DNA of 64,000 nucleotides, taken from the NCBI GenBank assembly GCA_025765615.1, contig JAIVFJ010000010.1:496001-560000 (forward strand). The letters are read 5' to 3'. Source of the stretch: Zopfochytrium polystomum (taxonomy: Eukaryota; Chytridiomycota; Chytridiomycetes; Chytridiales; Chytridiaceae). The notes under the pieces are model-generated. The model had not been told where the DNA came from, ran no database searches, and worked only from the letters and a program-made list of their open reading frames with translations. The position numbers were made by a program, and so were the translations under genes. Below, one piece after another: positions 44,870 through 56,384 of this stretch (position 1 is its first letter; the number at the start of each line of letters is the position of its first letter).

Positions 44870-46741
44870 ATGGAACTCGACCCGAGCGTCGCGGAGGAGA
44901 AAGCGTTACTATCGAATTCCGATCCATCAGCGCCGGCCGAATCAGCATTGGAAGTCGGAAAGCTGGTCACTGCGGGTGATCGCGCTGACCGTGAAGAGGC
45001 TGTCCCCTCCGGAAAAATCCCTCCAGCACCATCCGACAACACTTTCCCGCAACCTGCCCAGTTCATTCCTAAATTTGGGCATGTCGAGCGTCTTTGCACA
45101 GACGGATGTGCTCCCTGCCAATCGACTGCGGCTACCCAACCCCCCTGGCACGCCTGCGTTATGATACTTGCCAACTCAACTCTGCACCTCTTCGACATGG
45201 GCTCGTCTGATTTGTCTGGCGGCGGCCTAATGGACTCTCTTTCGCTGTCGTCGTCGGAGGCGATCATTGAAATCGTCGTCGAGCGCGGCATCGGCTCAAA
45301 CATATCACACTTTATTATTCGCCCGACTGCGCAAGAAAAACGAACAACCTCAAACGATGAACCAAAGACCGGATCGCTCGATTCAGGGTCCAATAAGAAT
45401 TCAAGCGAGACCGACGCGCCCGAGCCCTCGTCAAGTGAGGCTACTTCGGGAACTGGCACCTCTGATTCCAGTGTCCAGCCATCCCGTAACGAGTGGATTA
45501 TCCGGCCTGCCGCTGCTCCTGCCGACAGACCTGCCGATGTTCGCCGCTCCTGCCACGAAATGAGCGACACCGCCGAATGGCTGGAGGCCCTGCAGCCTCT
45601 CACTGGCGGTCTCCGCATCCGCGTAGAGTCCTCCATACCAGTGACTGGGCCTCCCTCGTCGGCATCCTCCCCTGCCGGTGCTGGCACACCCGCCTCGGCG
45701 GTCAGTGCAAACGCTGACGGTATCTCCACCAAACCCGTGACCACGAGCACGTCCACGAATGTCACGTCCTCGAAGACCAATTTGAAAAAGACCTCTTCCG
45801 CTTCCTCGTCAAAACTACCTGGTGGGTCCAAAGCGGCCGTCGAAACCGTCCCGTCACCCGCACCAACTTCGCCTCTTATTCTTGGCGCGGATGAAGTGAA
45901 AGAAAATGTCCGCTCGCAGCTGTTTTCTAGTCTCCGCAATGGCGTTAAACGTAGAATGACTCCTGCTCCACCCATACCGCCCGAGTCCATTCTTCTTAAT
46001 GACCCGCGCCTCGCATCGATCGAAATGCTTGGACAGCGGCCGTTCCTCTGCTGCACCTCTGTCGGCTCGGAGAAAAAGCCCGCGGCGGAGCCCCTTGGAA
46101 ATATCAATTTCCCGACGTTTTCGCTGTTTGCCTCTCCGTCTTTATTTTCGTTTGCAACCGTGGTTGATTCCCAAGGTCCAAGCGGACCGTTGGACTCGCC
46201 CGAGTGGTCCCGAGACGCCTCGACGCTCGACCTTTTGACAACGGTGCAGCCGCCCAACTCTCCCTCGCTGGGCTCGACCCGTCCGTCCTCTGTTCTCGCA
46301 GCAGGCTCCGCGCAGTCCAACATGGTCGGAGCAGCATCCCTGTTGCAGCGCCACCACTCGGACACGGACCCGCTGATCGCTGCGGCGGCTTCGTTCTTTG
46401 GACCGACGATCTCGGCGGCGGGGACCGCGGACCGCGCGCAGCGCCGTCAGTCCGCGCTCCCGCTCCCGCTGCCCCGTCCGCACTTTGCGAAAGTGCCGCT
46501 CCTGTCGCAGCAGCTGCCGCCGCCGGAACACCGGCACGGCCACGCGTCGATGGACGACCTGGGCGGAGGCGTGTTTGACTCGGTTGCGTCGCCCGGCGCG
46601 GTGAGAGTCCGCGCGTCCGCCGCGCCGTCGGCTGTTGCGGCTGCGACGGCCGCTACTACCAGCTTCGCTCTAAACCCTCACCTCCCTTCTCCCGCCGCTG
46701 CTTTCGTTGCGCCCGACGCGCCGGTTGTGTCGTGGTTTTAA
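44870..46741 (+). CDS. Low-complexity protein with divergent PH-like domain (family member 3)
   Basis: A single 623-codon frame starts at ATG 44870. A PH-like region at about residues 65-245 begins FGHVERLCTDG, continues with PPWHACVMILANSTLHLFDM and ends with a Trp helix (DTAEWLEALQPL). It is more divergent than the two upstream members, and its central loop is expanded by a Ser/Asp/Glu-rich insert (about 165-205). The C-terminal half is Ser/Pro/Ala-rich with short conserved-looking hydrophobic islands. The same strand, the same order and a similar domain place make it a probable tandem duplicate. No function can be assigned beyond possible membrane association. Confidence 0.65.
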   Translation: MELDPSVAEEKALLSNSDPSAPAESALEVGKLVTAGDRADREEAVPSGKIPPAPSDNTFPQPAQFIPKFGHVERLCTDGCAPCQSTAATQPPWHACVMILANSTLHLFDMGSSDLSGGGLMDSLSLSSSEAIIEIVVERGIGSNISHFIIRPTAQEKRTTSNDEPKTGSLDSGSNKNSSETDAPEPSSSEATSGTGTSDSSVQPSRNEWIIRPAAAPADRPADVRRSCHEMSDTAEWLEALQPLTGGLRIRVESSIPVTGPPSSASSPAGAGTPASAVSANADGISTKPVTTSTSTNVTSSKTNLKKTSSASSSKLPGGSKAAVETVPSPAPTSPLILGADEVKENVRSQLFSSLRNGVKRRMTPAPPIPPESILLNDPRLASIEMLGQRPFLCCTSVGSEKKPAAEPLGNINFPTFSLFASPSLFSFATVVDSQGPSGPLDSPEWSRDASTLDLLTTVQPPNSPSLGSTRPSSVLAAGSAQSNMVGAASLLQRHHSDTDPLIAAAASFFGPTISAAGTADRAQRRQSALPLPLPRPHFAKVPLLSQQLPPPEHRHGHASMDDLGGGVFDSVASPGAVRVRASAAPSAVAAATAATTSFALNPHLPSPAAAFVAPDAPVVSWF

Positions 46742-49155
46742 GAAAGAAAATAAGACATTAAGGCACTCTTTTTTATCAATCTTCATCCCGCGCCTTTTTT
46801 TTTTCTTTTTTTTTTTTTGTGTGTGTGTGTGTGTGTGCGTGTTTGTTCCTTCACCCCCGCCGGCTTGCCATTTTTTTCACCCCGTGTTGGATTAGGTCAT
46901 GTTTTTTTCCTTCCTTGTACCTGCCGCACTGGACAGGGTTCTCCTATCCTTTGCGCCCATTCGTGGCGGAAACAGCGCAATGGGACCCGTTCCTCTGAAC
47001 TGGTTTTGCACAGTTTCAAGAATCCCAGTCGCGGTCCGTTTGGTTTTCCGAGGGTTCGTTCTTTGTCTCGTCTCTTTGCTCCCGGCCTCCTCCCTGCACC
47101 ACAGCAAACCACCTTTCTCGTTTCTCCTTTCCCCTCCCTACCCCCCCAACACAGAGAGTCGTAGGAGGGAAGATTATCTGCATTCCTCCGACGATTTTCT
47201 TTTCCCGCCATTCAATTTTTGATTACTTCCGCCCGCTTGCAGAATACTCGGTGTGTCGCCTCTCTTGTTTTGACACTCTCATACTCTATTGGATCGAAGA
47301 GAGCGACTGGGGAGTCTCACTGCACATGGCGCGGAACATTCGAAGACAAGGAACAGACAGAGGAAGGAAAACAAAAAAAAAACAAAAAAAAAAAAAGAAA
47401 AGAGAACACATGGGTTTCGAGCAAGCGCAATATTCAAGCAAGGTTCCTCCAAAAGCGAAAGCCGCCCCCTTACCGCAACACTCGGCGAAAACATTTGGAG
47501 GATACTGTTGCTGGTCGTTTTTTTTTTTGCCATCGACGACACGCAAAGCCTGACGAAGGTAGCCGTGAAGGACATCCCAGCACTCCACGTTTAGCCGGAC
47601 CCACCACCATCGTGGAAGTAAAAATCCTGTGTCGATTACTCCGACGAAGCATTGGCAATCTCCTCATAAAAAGGGTGGGCTGTTCTTCTCTCTGATTCGG
47701 AACGGAGAGACACGAAACGAAATGCAATGAATACGTCTGACTAAACTACAAGACTATGAGCAACAGGAAGAAAGTATCCAAAAATGAGAAACACCTGAAA
47801 GAACACGCCTCCAAAGGGAAGTATAAGGGAAACAGAGAGAAGGAAAGAGAGAGGGGGAAAGAGAACGAGGAGAGGGAGAGATGTATGTGAGGATGACAGG
47901 CTGTTGAGCCTGCGACCTCAAAAAAAAAAAGAGTATACCCCACTTTTTAACTGATAACTAACTTGTGAGGATTATCAATTTGACTCAACCAAACAACACT
48001 TCACAAAAGTAATGTACAACGGTCAGACCCTGCTTCTTATTATTTTCATGGGTTATTATTGTCCCTGCAAGCCGAACGACTGAGATTTGGACTATCTCTT
48101 AGTTGCAACCATGTATGTTATTCATGTTATTATTATGCACTAAGTCGCAGGTGAAATGGCTCAGGCTGCTCTGCACTACTGGCAAGGGGCCCTCTAGTTC
48201 AGTGGTGTGGAGCGCTCCCTTTGATGGGACTGGCAGTCACTGAGCAAATGACGCAGAAATGCTAAGTTCCGCACAATGACTAGCCTTGCCCTCCTCACTT
48301 TTGGAAATGGATTAGGATGATGTGCTTCAGTGGGTAGAAGTACATAGTCAAGGTGTACACAGAGCTAACACAGAGCTGCTTCATAAGCCACCATGATGAA
48401 TGGCCTCATGAAAGGGTATGAGATCATAGGTTTTTTTCGTTTCTTCATTGATGATTTTGCTTATTTTTCAATTAGTAGTCTGTTTTTCCTGTTTTTATTG
48501 TTTTATATTTATTTGTTTGTTTGCTGTCTCTGTGTGTGTCTCTCTCTTCTTTTGTGGCTGTGAGTGACTGTCTTTCTCTTTGCACCAATCAGCTCTCCCC
48601 TGCTCCTCTTCCACCTCGGCAATTCACGGGGAGGTCGAACATGTCGGCCGCCCTGTTCCCGCGGCGCAGCGCCACGACAGGCTCCTTCTTGCCCAGCTCC
48701 TCCACTCTTCTTGGCAGCTGAATGCCAAGAAATGCCCCATGATTTTTTGAGCTGTCTTCCTTGTTTGATGGCTCGGCCCCATTGTTTGGTGAGTGACTCC
48801 TCCTCTCTCTTCTTTGGCTAATCTTTATTTCTTTTGTTGTTTCTTTTGATGGGTTGTAGTGGCTTGTCACTCCCCTTACTGATTTGGTTGGTCAGTCGGT
48901 TCTGTCTCTGGTCTAACTTGGCTTTGGCCCTGTGCCCCTGATCCCTTCTGTGTCTTGCACCAGATGATTATGCTTTCTTTTGTGATTGTGCTTGTTTCAT
49001 GCCTTTGGTGTGAGAAGCCCCTCTTTTGTGTTGGAGATTTATTTGTGTTTTTCTTGGGCTTTTTGAGACTCTAAATACACTTTCCTGTCTAGTGCCCCTA
49101 GACACCCTCCTTTTGCCCCTTTTCATTAGTCAGGTTTGGTATTTAGGCCTATGCT
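46742..49155. other. Gene-poor A/T-rich spacer left of the transposon relic
   Basis: No gene is called. A TG run at about 46820-46838 and A/T tracts near 47380 and 47930 are present. From about 47950 the base composition becomes markedly more A/T rich than the flanking genes, continuing into the transposase relic, which suggests accumulated mobile DNA that is too decayed to name. Confidence 0.5.
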
Positions 49156-49967
49156 CTAGTTTCCACCTACGGCCCTAGGTGAGGACAGTCTCGCATGAAG
49201 AATGGCGGTGCGTAAGTCGGCGACGGCAGGCAAAGAGGAACCAGATGGACAACTGCTCTTGTCTTGTTCACCAGGAAACAGTGGGGCCAGTCGATGCTGT
49301 ACAAGAGAGAGGGCAACAAAGAGCCCATGGGGATGCGAAGTCATGTATTGCTCAGAACTCATTGTGCCTTACACAAAGGCGAACTGCAAGACGCCAGACC
49401 ACGTAATGGCACCCCAACCAATTTGAGATCTGCTGCCAAACATTTTCGTCAGTTGAATGTGTGGTGTTCCAGTAATTCTCCAAGCATATGTCATGCTGTC
49501 TGATCCCTCCATATTAATCTTTGACTTGTCTGACCAAATGATGTGCTTAAAGTCCTCAACTGTCCAGTTTTGATATTTAAGGGCAATCTTGAGCTGAGTG
49601 TTTTTGTGTTTTGCTGTCAGAGCTGGCTGTTTCTTCTTCTGTAAACCTTTGAGGCCGACCTCTCAGAGTGAATGCCTGGCTGTCTCAGGTGAGACAGTCC
49701 CCCCAGTGTCTTGTTCATATGTCTGGGCCAGTTGCACTGCGGTTTTAGCCCTGCCAGATGCGATTTGCCAACAAATCGACGTTTTTGCAGAGAGGAGAGC
49801 TTCCTTGGATGTCTGGGAGGAGTGTTTTCAATGTCTGGACGCTCTGCTGTGCGAATGCGGTAAACAGTACGCATTCCCACCTTCACATTGGCAGTAATTT
49901 TGTGACCTGTGGCCTTGGTCAAGGAGATTAAGATATTATTTTTTTTTCCAAGTGGGACTGGTTTCAC
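49156..49967 (-). mobile_element. Decayed Tc1/mariner-type transposase
   Basis: Reading right to left, the frame from 49967 carries a helix-turn-helix-like stretch (GHKITANVKVGMRTVYRIRT) and KLSSLQKRRFVGKSH. One frame later it continues TAKHKNTQLKIALKYQNW, EDFKHIIWSDKSKIN and GSDSMTYAWRITGTP. The last two match the Tc1 block W(S/T)DE(S/T)..N...SDG...VWR, with the residue after the catalytic Asp changed from Glu to Lys. A later fragment (MSSEQYMTS) recalls the region before the third catalytic residue, and no intact DDE end is visible. At least one frameshift and the truncated ends make it inactive. Terminal inverted repeats were not found by eye. Confidence 0.75.
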
Positions 49968-50159
49968 GAATATTTTTCAGAGTTGGATGAATCCAACAGG
50001 GCAGGGGTTTTGTCAGGAACAGGGGAGGACAGGACAAGGGCAGGCAAGGAACTGAGAGGAGTGATGATTGTATTGGAAACAATAATTCAATTGAAGGATG
50101 GGGCAGGTCCCCCATCCCCCTCTTATACCTTCTGAGAGTCTTCCTTGTCAAGACTCAAA

Positions 50160-50303
50160 GAAAGTTCCAGAAAGAAAAATTGGTAATACAATGATACCAA
50201 TGATACCAATGATAAGAACAAGACAAGTCAGGAAAGCAAAGAAGGTTCCAGACGGTTCCACAAGGTTCCATGAAGGATTGTTCTAGAAGGTTCCAGAGGT
50301 TTC
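50160..50303. promoter_or_regulatory. Array of heat-shock-element-like pentamers
   Basis: Alternating GAA and TTC triplets occur at exact 5-bp steps. 50160-50172 reads GAAagTTCcaGAA. 50241-50258 reads GAAggTTCcaGAcggTTC. 50281-50303 reads TTCtaGAAggTTCcaGAggtTTC. This is the geometry of heat shock factor binding sites (inverted nGAAn units). The array lies 550-690 bp upstream of the tyrosinase start at 50852. It also contains a 10-bp tandem repeat (gaaggttcca variants), so a simple-repeat origin is possible. Confidence 0.5.
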
Positions 50304-50851
50304 CATAGGGTGATTAATAACAGGTTTGGACCAACAAACTCTCCTTTATATAAGTGGTCAAACTGGAGAAAAGGTTTGGTGGAAAATTCAGAAAATTGGA
50401 GATTGCAATCTGGATGAACATTTTTCTGATGCAAACCCTCAAAATTGTGCCGATGGATTGAGATCATTTGAATCCCTCCATCTTCTTCCGCTGAGGGTGT
50501 GTCGCTTCCCTACTTTGGTACCACATTTGCACACTATTACCTGGCAAGCACACTGAATTTCAGGAAGAGACCTTTGCTGGTGCACTTGGGAGGGGGTTGG
50601 ACAGTCAAAAAAAAAAAAAAACACTGGCACAATTTTGTGAGCCACTGCAGATACAATTTGAGAGAAGCCGGATCGGCCTGTTGACGCAGCGTGACAAGCG
50701 CTTTGTAAGTTGCCAAGACATAGGAAGACACAGAAAGAGACAGAGGGGTGTGAGGAGACAGAGACAAAGACTTCTTGTATTCAGACAGTGGAGACAGATA
50801 GTGTACACACACGCAACGGACAAAAAGGAAAATCTTTTCCCGAAAAAATCC

Positions 50852-52765
50852 ATGATGAGCGTCGCCGGAGCCGGAAGCCAGCCTTCTGCTTGCCGCCGCT
50901 CGCTTCGCCGGCTCACCGCAGTCGCCCTGGCGGTGGCGCTCTCGCTCTCTGCAGCACTCGCCACGATCCCCGCCGCCGTCAGCGCAGCAGCATGCTCCAA
51001 CCCCCAGGTTCGCCGTGAATGGAACGAGCTGTCGGACTCGGACAAGGCGAGCTGTGAGTGTGTGCGGCCTCGCTCTGCTGTCTGCCCGACGTTCGTCTGA
51101 CCGAACCAACCGTCCCTCGCTCCGCAAACAGACATTGCTGCCGTCAAGAAACTGATTGCCCGCCCCATTTCGGGACAGTATACCGACCCTTCCAAGATAT
51201 CCTACTACGACTTTACCATCACTCACGGTATGTTTTTTCTGTCAGATTGCAACTCCGCATCCTTACTCTCGCCCCCCGATTTTCAGCCGATCTGGCTTAC
51301 TGGGCTCACAACAACGTCCAGTTCTTTGCTTACCACCGTGCGATGGTGCACATTTGGGACCTCGCCATGCAATCTGTCGGCTGGACCGGCGGAGCCCTCT
51401 ACTGGGATTGGACAAAGGATTCCCAGGACCTGTACCAATCGTCCGTCTTTGATGCAAAGTATTTCGGCACAGGCGGTCAGGGCCCGAACAACTGCGTCAA
51501 AGATGGCGCCTTTTCATATGACCAGGTGGGGGAGAGACATATGCTGGCCATATTTCCGGCGCTCTGACCCGTCTTGTCTCCAGTACTCGGTCTCGCCCCA
51601 CCCGGAAACAGTTGATTACTCCACAGCAACACCGTACCAACGGGGGGTCAAACTTGACACCAGCGAGTCTTACGCTGCCACCTGCCTCCGCCGCTGTAAT
51701 CCCTCCCCGGACCCAACCGTGAAAGACACAACGTGGTCTGCAGAGGGCCTCGTCAACGCAATGTCGTCGGCGGCGATCTCGGACTTTACCGGCTTCGACC
51801 TGGCGTTCGACAGCAACGGTCCGCACGCCGTCATTCACAGCTGGGTCGGTGGCAAGTACCCTGCAGACGACACTGTCGCACCAAACGGCGTTTGCGGTGA
51901 CATGGCCGCCGGCGCGTACAGCCCGAACGACCCCATCTTCTACCTGCACCACGGCATGATGGACAAAATGTGGTACCTGTGGCAAAAGACGTGCCCGTCG
52001 TTCGCGACGGCCTACAGCGGCCAGCTCAACACAAACAATGGCGCCAACCCAGACTCAGCCCTCAACGCATACAGCGACAACGCTGCCGCCTACGACGCGC
52101 AGCTTCTCGATTCCTGGGCCGTCCCCGTCGCAGAAGTCCTCAGCACGACCGGCGGGTACCTCTGCTACACCTACTCCTCGTCCAACATCGACACAGTCGC
52201 GATGAAATACCAGGGCACCTGCCCCGGGCTGGACGAGTCGGACCACTGGCTGTACACGATCGTCAAGCAGATGTCGGGCATGTCCGAGTCCGCGGCGTCA
52301 GCGCACCTTTTGAAGTTTGGCTCGGCGGCGGACCTGGAAAGCGTCGACGCGACGGACCTCGCGAGCGCGACCGCCGTCGTCGACCACCCCCTGCGACCGT
52401 CGGTCCCCGCCAACTCGACGTCGCGCGAGGCCGCTTCAGAGTTCCTTGCTTCACAGATCATCGCGACAGACCCGAACATCGTCATCAACCCGGATACGGG
52501 CTACGCCGAGTGCTCTCTGACGAGCTCCATCGTCGACCCCGCCGACTCGACGGAGCAGGACCTTCTTCGCGCTTGCCCTTTCATCCCTGAGGGACACCTC
52601 AGGATGATGAACGCGAGCGTCGCACTCGAGCGTGCCCTTGAAGCCCAGTGCGATTGCAAAATTGCCAAGGTCAATGATCGGATCTTGAATGGCACCTACA
52701 CCAGCGGCAGCTCTCTCCGCTCCGCCAACGCCTTCAGGGCAAAGGTGAAATCGGATGGCTTGTAG
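50852..52765 (+). CDS. Secreted tyrosinase (type-3 copper), copy A
   Basis: Four exons, 50852-51053, 51132-51227, 51287-51525 and 51584-52765, give 572 aa. An Arg-rich n-region and long hydrophobic segment form a signal peptide ending near AAACSNP. CuA ligands are His99, His107 and His116 (ITHADLAYWAH, FFAYHRAMVH). CuB ligands lie in HAVIHSWVGG and NDPIFYLHHGMMDKMW. A Cys-containing segment (SYAATCLRRCNP) sits between the sites. About 250 residues follow the CuB site with several NxS/T sequons and no membrane anchor. Tyrosinases oxidise monophenols and diphenols to quinones, as in melanin formation or wall cross-linking; the true substrate is unknown. Its 3' end faces copy B (convergent). Confidence 0.93.
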
Positions 52766-53479
52766 ATGCGTTAATTTGTTTTGCCCCCGAATTGTGTTGA
52801 TTTGTCTGTGTTTCTCCATTGTTCTTTGCCTCGCTTTTGCCTTGCCCCGGTGATGCGGATTTATTTAGCTATGACTTTGGGGGATATTGCATTTTCGCTT
52901 TCTTGGGTCTCCTCGTCTCCCGACGACCGTCTGTGGCCTTGCTCTAAACAAAAACTTGGAGCAGGGTGCCAGCAAATCGGTTTATAGATTTTCCCCCACT
53001 CGGTGGTGACCCGTTCCTTCCTTACTATTCCACACCAGTTCCCATAATCTTCCGTCATTCCGGATAGCGCCGTTCATGAGAATGCTTAGTGCGGAGGTTA
53101 GAAATTTAAAGCGTTGCTGAAGTCTGTTTTGCCGGTTTTTTTTTTGTTGTCGTTGTCGCCTTCGCTGCGGTCACCATCTTCAAGGGGCAGCCTCTTCAGA
53201 CTGAAGGGCCAAATTTTCTATTTCCGCAAGGCAAGCAAACACTGCCAGCGGCATACATAGAACAATCCGAGAGCGAACAAAAAAAAAAAAAAAAAAGGAT
53301 AAAGCACCATCGAAGGATGATTTCGAACATGAAGGAAAAGAAAGAAAGAATCAAAGGAGGGGAGAAAAAAGCAGCACGCGAAAAGGTTAAGGCTGGAATA
53401 ACAGGGGACAAGGTCCGCAACGAATGTGCAGCAGCTAAAATCCGGTCACACAGGCGTTAGGTGTTTCAAGGGTCACATG
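52766..53479. other. Convergent spacer between tyrosinases A and B
   Basis: About 700 bp of 3' flanking DNA carries a T9 tract at about 53138, an A19 tract at about 53279 and a purine-rich stretch to 53380. No gene is recognised. Confidence 0.6.
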
Positions 53480-55787
53480 TCAGACTTCCCCATCAGCTGG
53501 TTCTTCAGAAGCCGAGGCCGCAGCTGCGGCCGCCAGCTCGGCGGCTTTCTTCTGAGCCTCGTAGACCGCCGGAGATTGCGATCGGTCATCTTGGTTGTAG
53601 TAATGGACGAGTTTGCGGACCTTGTTTTCCCACAGGCGGTACACAACGGCATCAACGGGCCACTTGGAAAGCTGGTCCTCAGAGAGGAAAGTTGGAAGCT
53701 GCACTTTGTCTATGACAAGGCCGTGCTCCTCGGCGGCTTGAGCAATGGCCGTGACATTCACCGTGACGGTGGTGGTGACGTTGCCTGGGGCAGTAAGGGT
53801 CACGTTCACACCAGAGGCGGTAACATTGAGAGTTGCACTTGGAGGTTGCGTAGCGACAGGATTGAAGAGAGAAAAGTAAGACGACTTTTCATCCTCATCG
53901 TCGTCATCTTCGGGCGTCCAGACAGGAGGCATGGTAAAGTTCAGCGCTACCGAGGCAGGACGAAGCATCTTGAAGACTTTGTCCGTTCCGTTAACGACCT
54001 CACCAAACACGTGTCCCTCTTTGACAACAAGAACGTAGGAAGGGAAGATCTTTGCCAAAACGAAACCTTCGGGGACATCGATCTTGACGCCTTGAAGAAT
54101 GACGGATCTCTGGTCGTCAGCGATAGTAACATTTTCGGCCCACTGCAGAGGGTTGAATGCAACCGTTGCGTTCGTAGTAGAGTTCGTCAATCCATCGACA
54201 ACATTATGAACAGCCTCGGTGGCGTTGTTGATCACGTTCCTGACGCTGTCTACAGCTTCGTTGACTGCGTCACCAGCCTTGTTAATAATGTCCTTGGCGG
54301 TTTCAACGGTGGAGTTTAAGAAAGAAGGCACGAAGTCCAACAGCCCACGACGGCCCTTGAGGTTGTGGTTAACCAGGACGAGGGCCTGAATCTGCTGTGT
54401 GAGCCATTGTCCAGAGGCACCCGGAGTAGGGGACGGTGTTGCAGAGGTGGTCGCACTAGCCTCAGCTTTAACGTCGACAGACTTCAGGTTGGCCCAAGGG
54501 TCCAGGTTCGGGGGAGCTCCGCTTGGGCAGTTTGGAGCGGTAAACGCAATGTCACTGGCGGTCTTCTCGTAAACGTAGCAAAGGCTGCCAGAGCGGGTGT
54601 CAATGACATCGCTGGCCTGAATGTACCACGAGTCCAGCACTTCGCTCAGCGAGGCTTGACCGCCACTGTTCAAGCTTCCGGTATACGATGTGCGGTACTC
54701 TTCGCAGATGCTTTGCCATTTGAACCAGATCTTAAGCAGAAGTTAGCAAATTTGAGTCATGAGGACCTGGTGGATCATACCTTATCAACCATTCCGTGGT
54801 GGACTGATTTGAGCAAAGGTAGAGTTAGCGCCTTGTCCAAAAAATTTAAGAGGCCATTGCGCTTACAGTAGAAGAGAAAATCGTTGGGACTGTAGTACGG
54901 GTTGCCCATATCACCGTCACCACCCCAGACGCCGTGCACTGTAGCGTGCCAGTTGAACGTGTCGTCCGAGTTGCCAGCGTGCTGGAAGTTGCTGTAGGTA
55001 CCTGAGGAGGCGTACCATGGCAGCAAAGAAAGAGGGTCTAGAAGGGCGCTGCCGGTCATCGAGTTTCGACGGAGGCACGTCAGGTCTCCCGTTACGTCTC
55101 TCTGAAGACCTGGGCCTGAAGGAGGATCCGTAGACACGCTGTACGCACCCTTCTTGAAGAGACCGTCTGCCAGACAATCGCTCTTAGAGGTGGTCCAAGT
55201 CCCACCATATTGTGCGGAGAACAGATCATTTTTCGTCCAGGACTATAAGAGGAGAGCTGAGTTAGAACTTGGAGAGGAAGAGCAGCCAGGGCGGTAAATG
55301 CACAGACCTGCCCGTAGAGGGCCCAGTCAAAGTAGACGACACCCTGTGTCCAGCCAACCGTTGCAAGGGCCTGCTCGAAGTTCCAAAGCAGCGCACGGTG
55401 GTAGGGGAAAAACTGGGCATTGCCGTGGGCCCAGTAAGCATACTTAGTGTGGGTCGCAGTGATGTCTCCAAGCGAGAGGGTCGAGTAATCCGTAATGGGG
55501 TGGGCAGAATCAATACCCTGGCGAGACAGAGGGCGCTTTGACAGAGCAAGGATAGCATTGAGGTCTAAAAAGTTCGGATCTCGGTCAGAACGGATCCATC
55601 AAGCTTCGCTTCGCGTCACACACAGGGCAATGGCGGTACTTTCGGCCAACTCACACTGCGACTTCTGGGAGGAATTCAAGCTGGACCATTCGCGGCGAAC
55701 CAAGGGGTTGGTGCACGCCGCTGAGACCACGGCGGGGAGAGACAAGACCAAGGCAGCCGCCGTGGTGAAGAGAGAAAGGAGCTTCAT
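53480..55787 (-). CDS. Secreted tyrosinase, copy B, with long C-terminal extension
   Basis: Exons read right to left: 55787-55655, 55564-55308, 55242-54867, 54803-54781 and 54730-53480, totalling 2,040 nt or 679 aa. The signal peptide is MKLLSLFTTAAALVLSLPAVVSA. CuA ligands lie in ATHTKYAYWAHGNAQFFPYH, with the same His-x7-His-x8-His spacing as copy A. CuB ligands are in NWHATVHGVWGG and, across a 23-nt exon, in FYFHHGMVDK. The C-terminal extension of about 320 residues is unlike copy A: it has a helical Asn/Ala/Val-rich part (DAVNEAVDSVRNVINNATEA), many N-glycosylation sequons, an acidic patch (PEDDDDEDE) and an Ala-rich basic/acidic end. Such extensions in fungal tyrosinases often cover the active site until cleaved; that role here is inference. 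Confidence 0.92.
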
Positions 55788-56384
55788 TCTGAAGGTAATC
55801 TAGTTTTGGCAACAGTCGTTTCACACGAGTTTGATGGCGGTGGGCGACGGCGCTTCAAATCTATTGATGGTGATTCTAGTCGGGTCAAGGAAAGGCACCC
55901 GGGAGCAACGGCGAAGAAGGTGGGAGTCGACCGGCACCGTGGGTGTGGGTGGTCAGGGTCAGCTTTTCTTCTCGACGATCAACGCAACAGCCACACGCCT
56001 TCCTGTTTGCTCTTTGAGGTCTGTCTGAGTGGGTTGGGAGTCTGTCCGCCGGTCTTGTGAGCGGGAGTATCCAATTCCCTACAATGTGTGATACATTCCA
56101 ATTTGCATCCCTGTCTGTCTCTCCAAAAAAGGAAACCAAGAGGGATAAAGGAAAAACAAGGCGTTTCTCCTTTTTCGGTGACCACAGCACTTTTTTGGTG
56201 CGGCCAATGAAAAATGATGTCCACCTAAAAATTTTATTTCTACTGTATCAAAAAGGGGAAAACCGGGAGGGAAAAAGAGAGAGAGAAAAGTAGGATACAG
56301 TGAAGAATAGAGGGAGGTGAGATAGGAGAGAGACAGGGAGACAAACAACAGAGGAGAAGACAGTAAGCGAGAGATAGCAACTCA
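55788..56384. promoter_or_regulatory. Spacer between tyrosinase C 3' end and tyrosinase B start
   Basis: About 600 bp must contain the promoter of copy B, which is transcribed leftwards, and the 3' flank of copy C. A GA-rich run (gagagagaaaag and similar) occurs at about 56276-56345. No ORF with motifs is present. Confidence 0.5.

Noticed and set aside
44464..46365. 633-codon minus frame antisense to PH-like gene 3
   Set aside because: The plus frame has the family PH-like motifs and a clean single-exon start; the antisense frame shows only Ser/Glu/Gly-rich mirror composition.
50597..50851. In-frame upstream extension of tyrosinase A
   Set aside because: It would place about 85 charged residues ahead of the signal peptide; the ATG at 50852 gives a normal secretory start.
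53426..54319. 297-codon plus-strand frame antisense to tyrosinase B
   Set aside because: It lies wholly over the C-terminal extension of a well-supported tyrosinase gene and shows no family motif.
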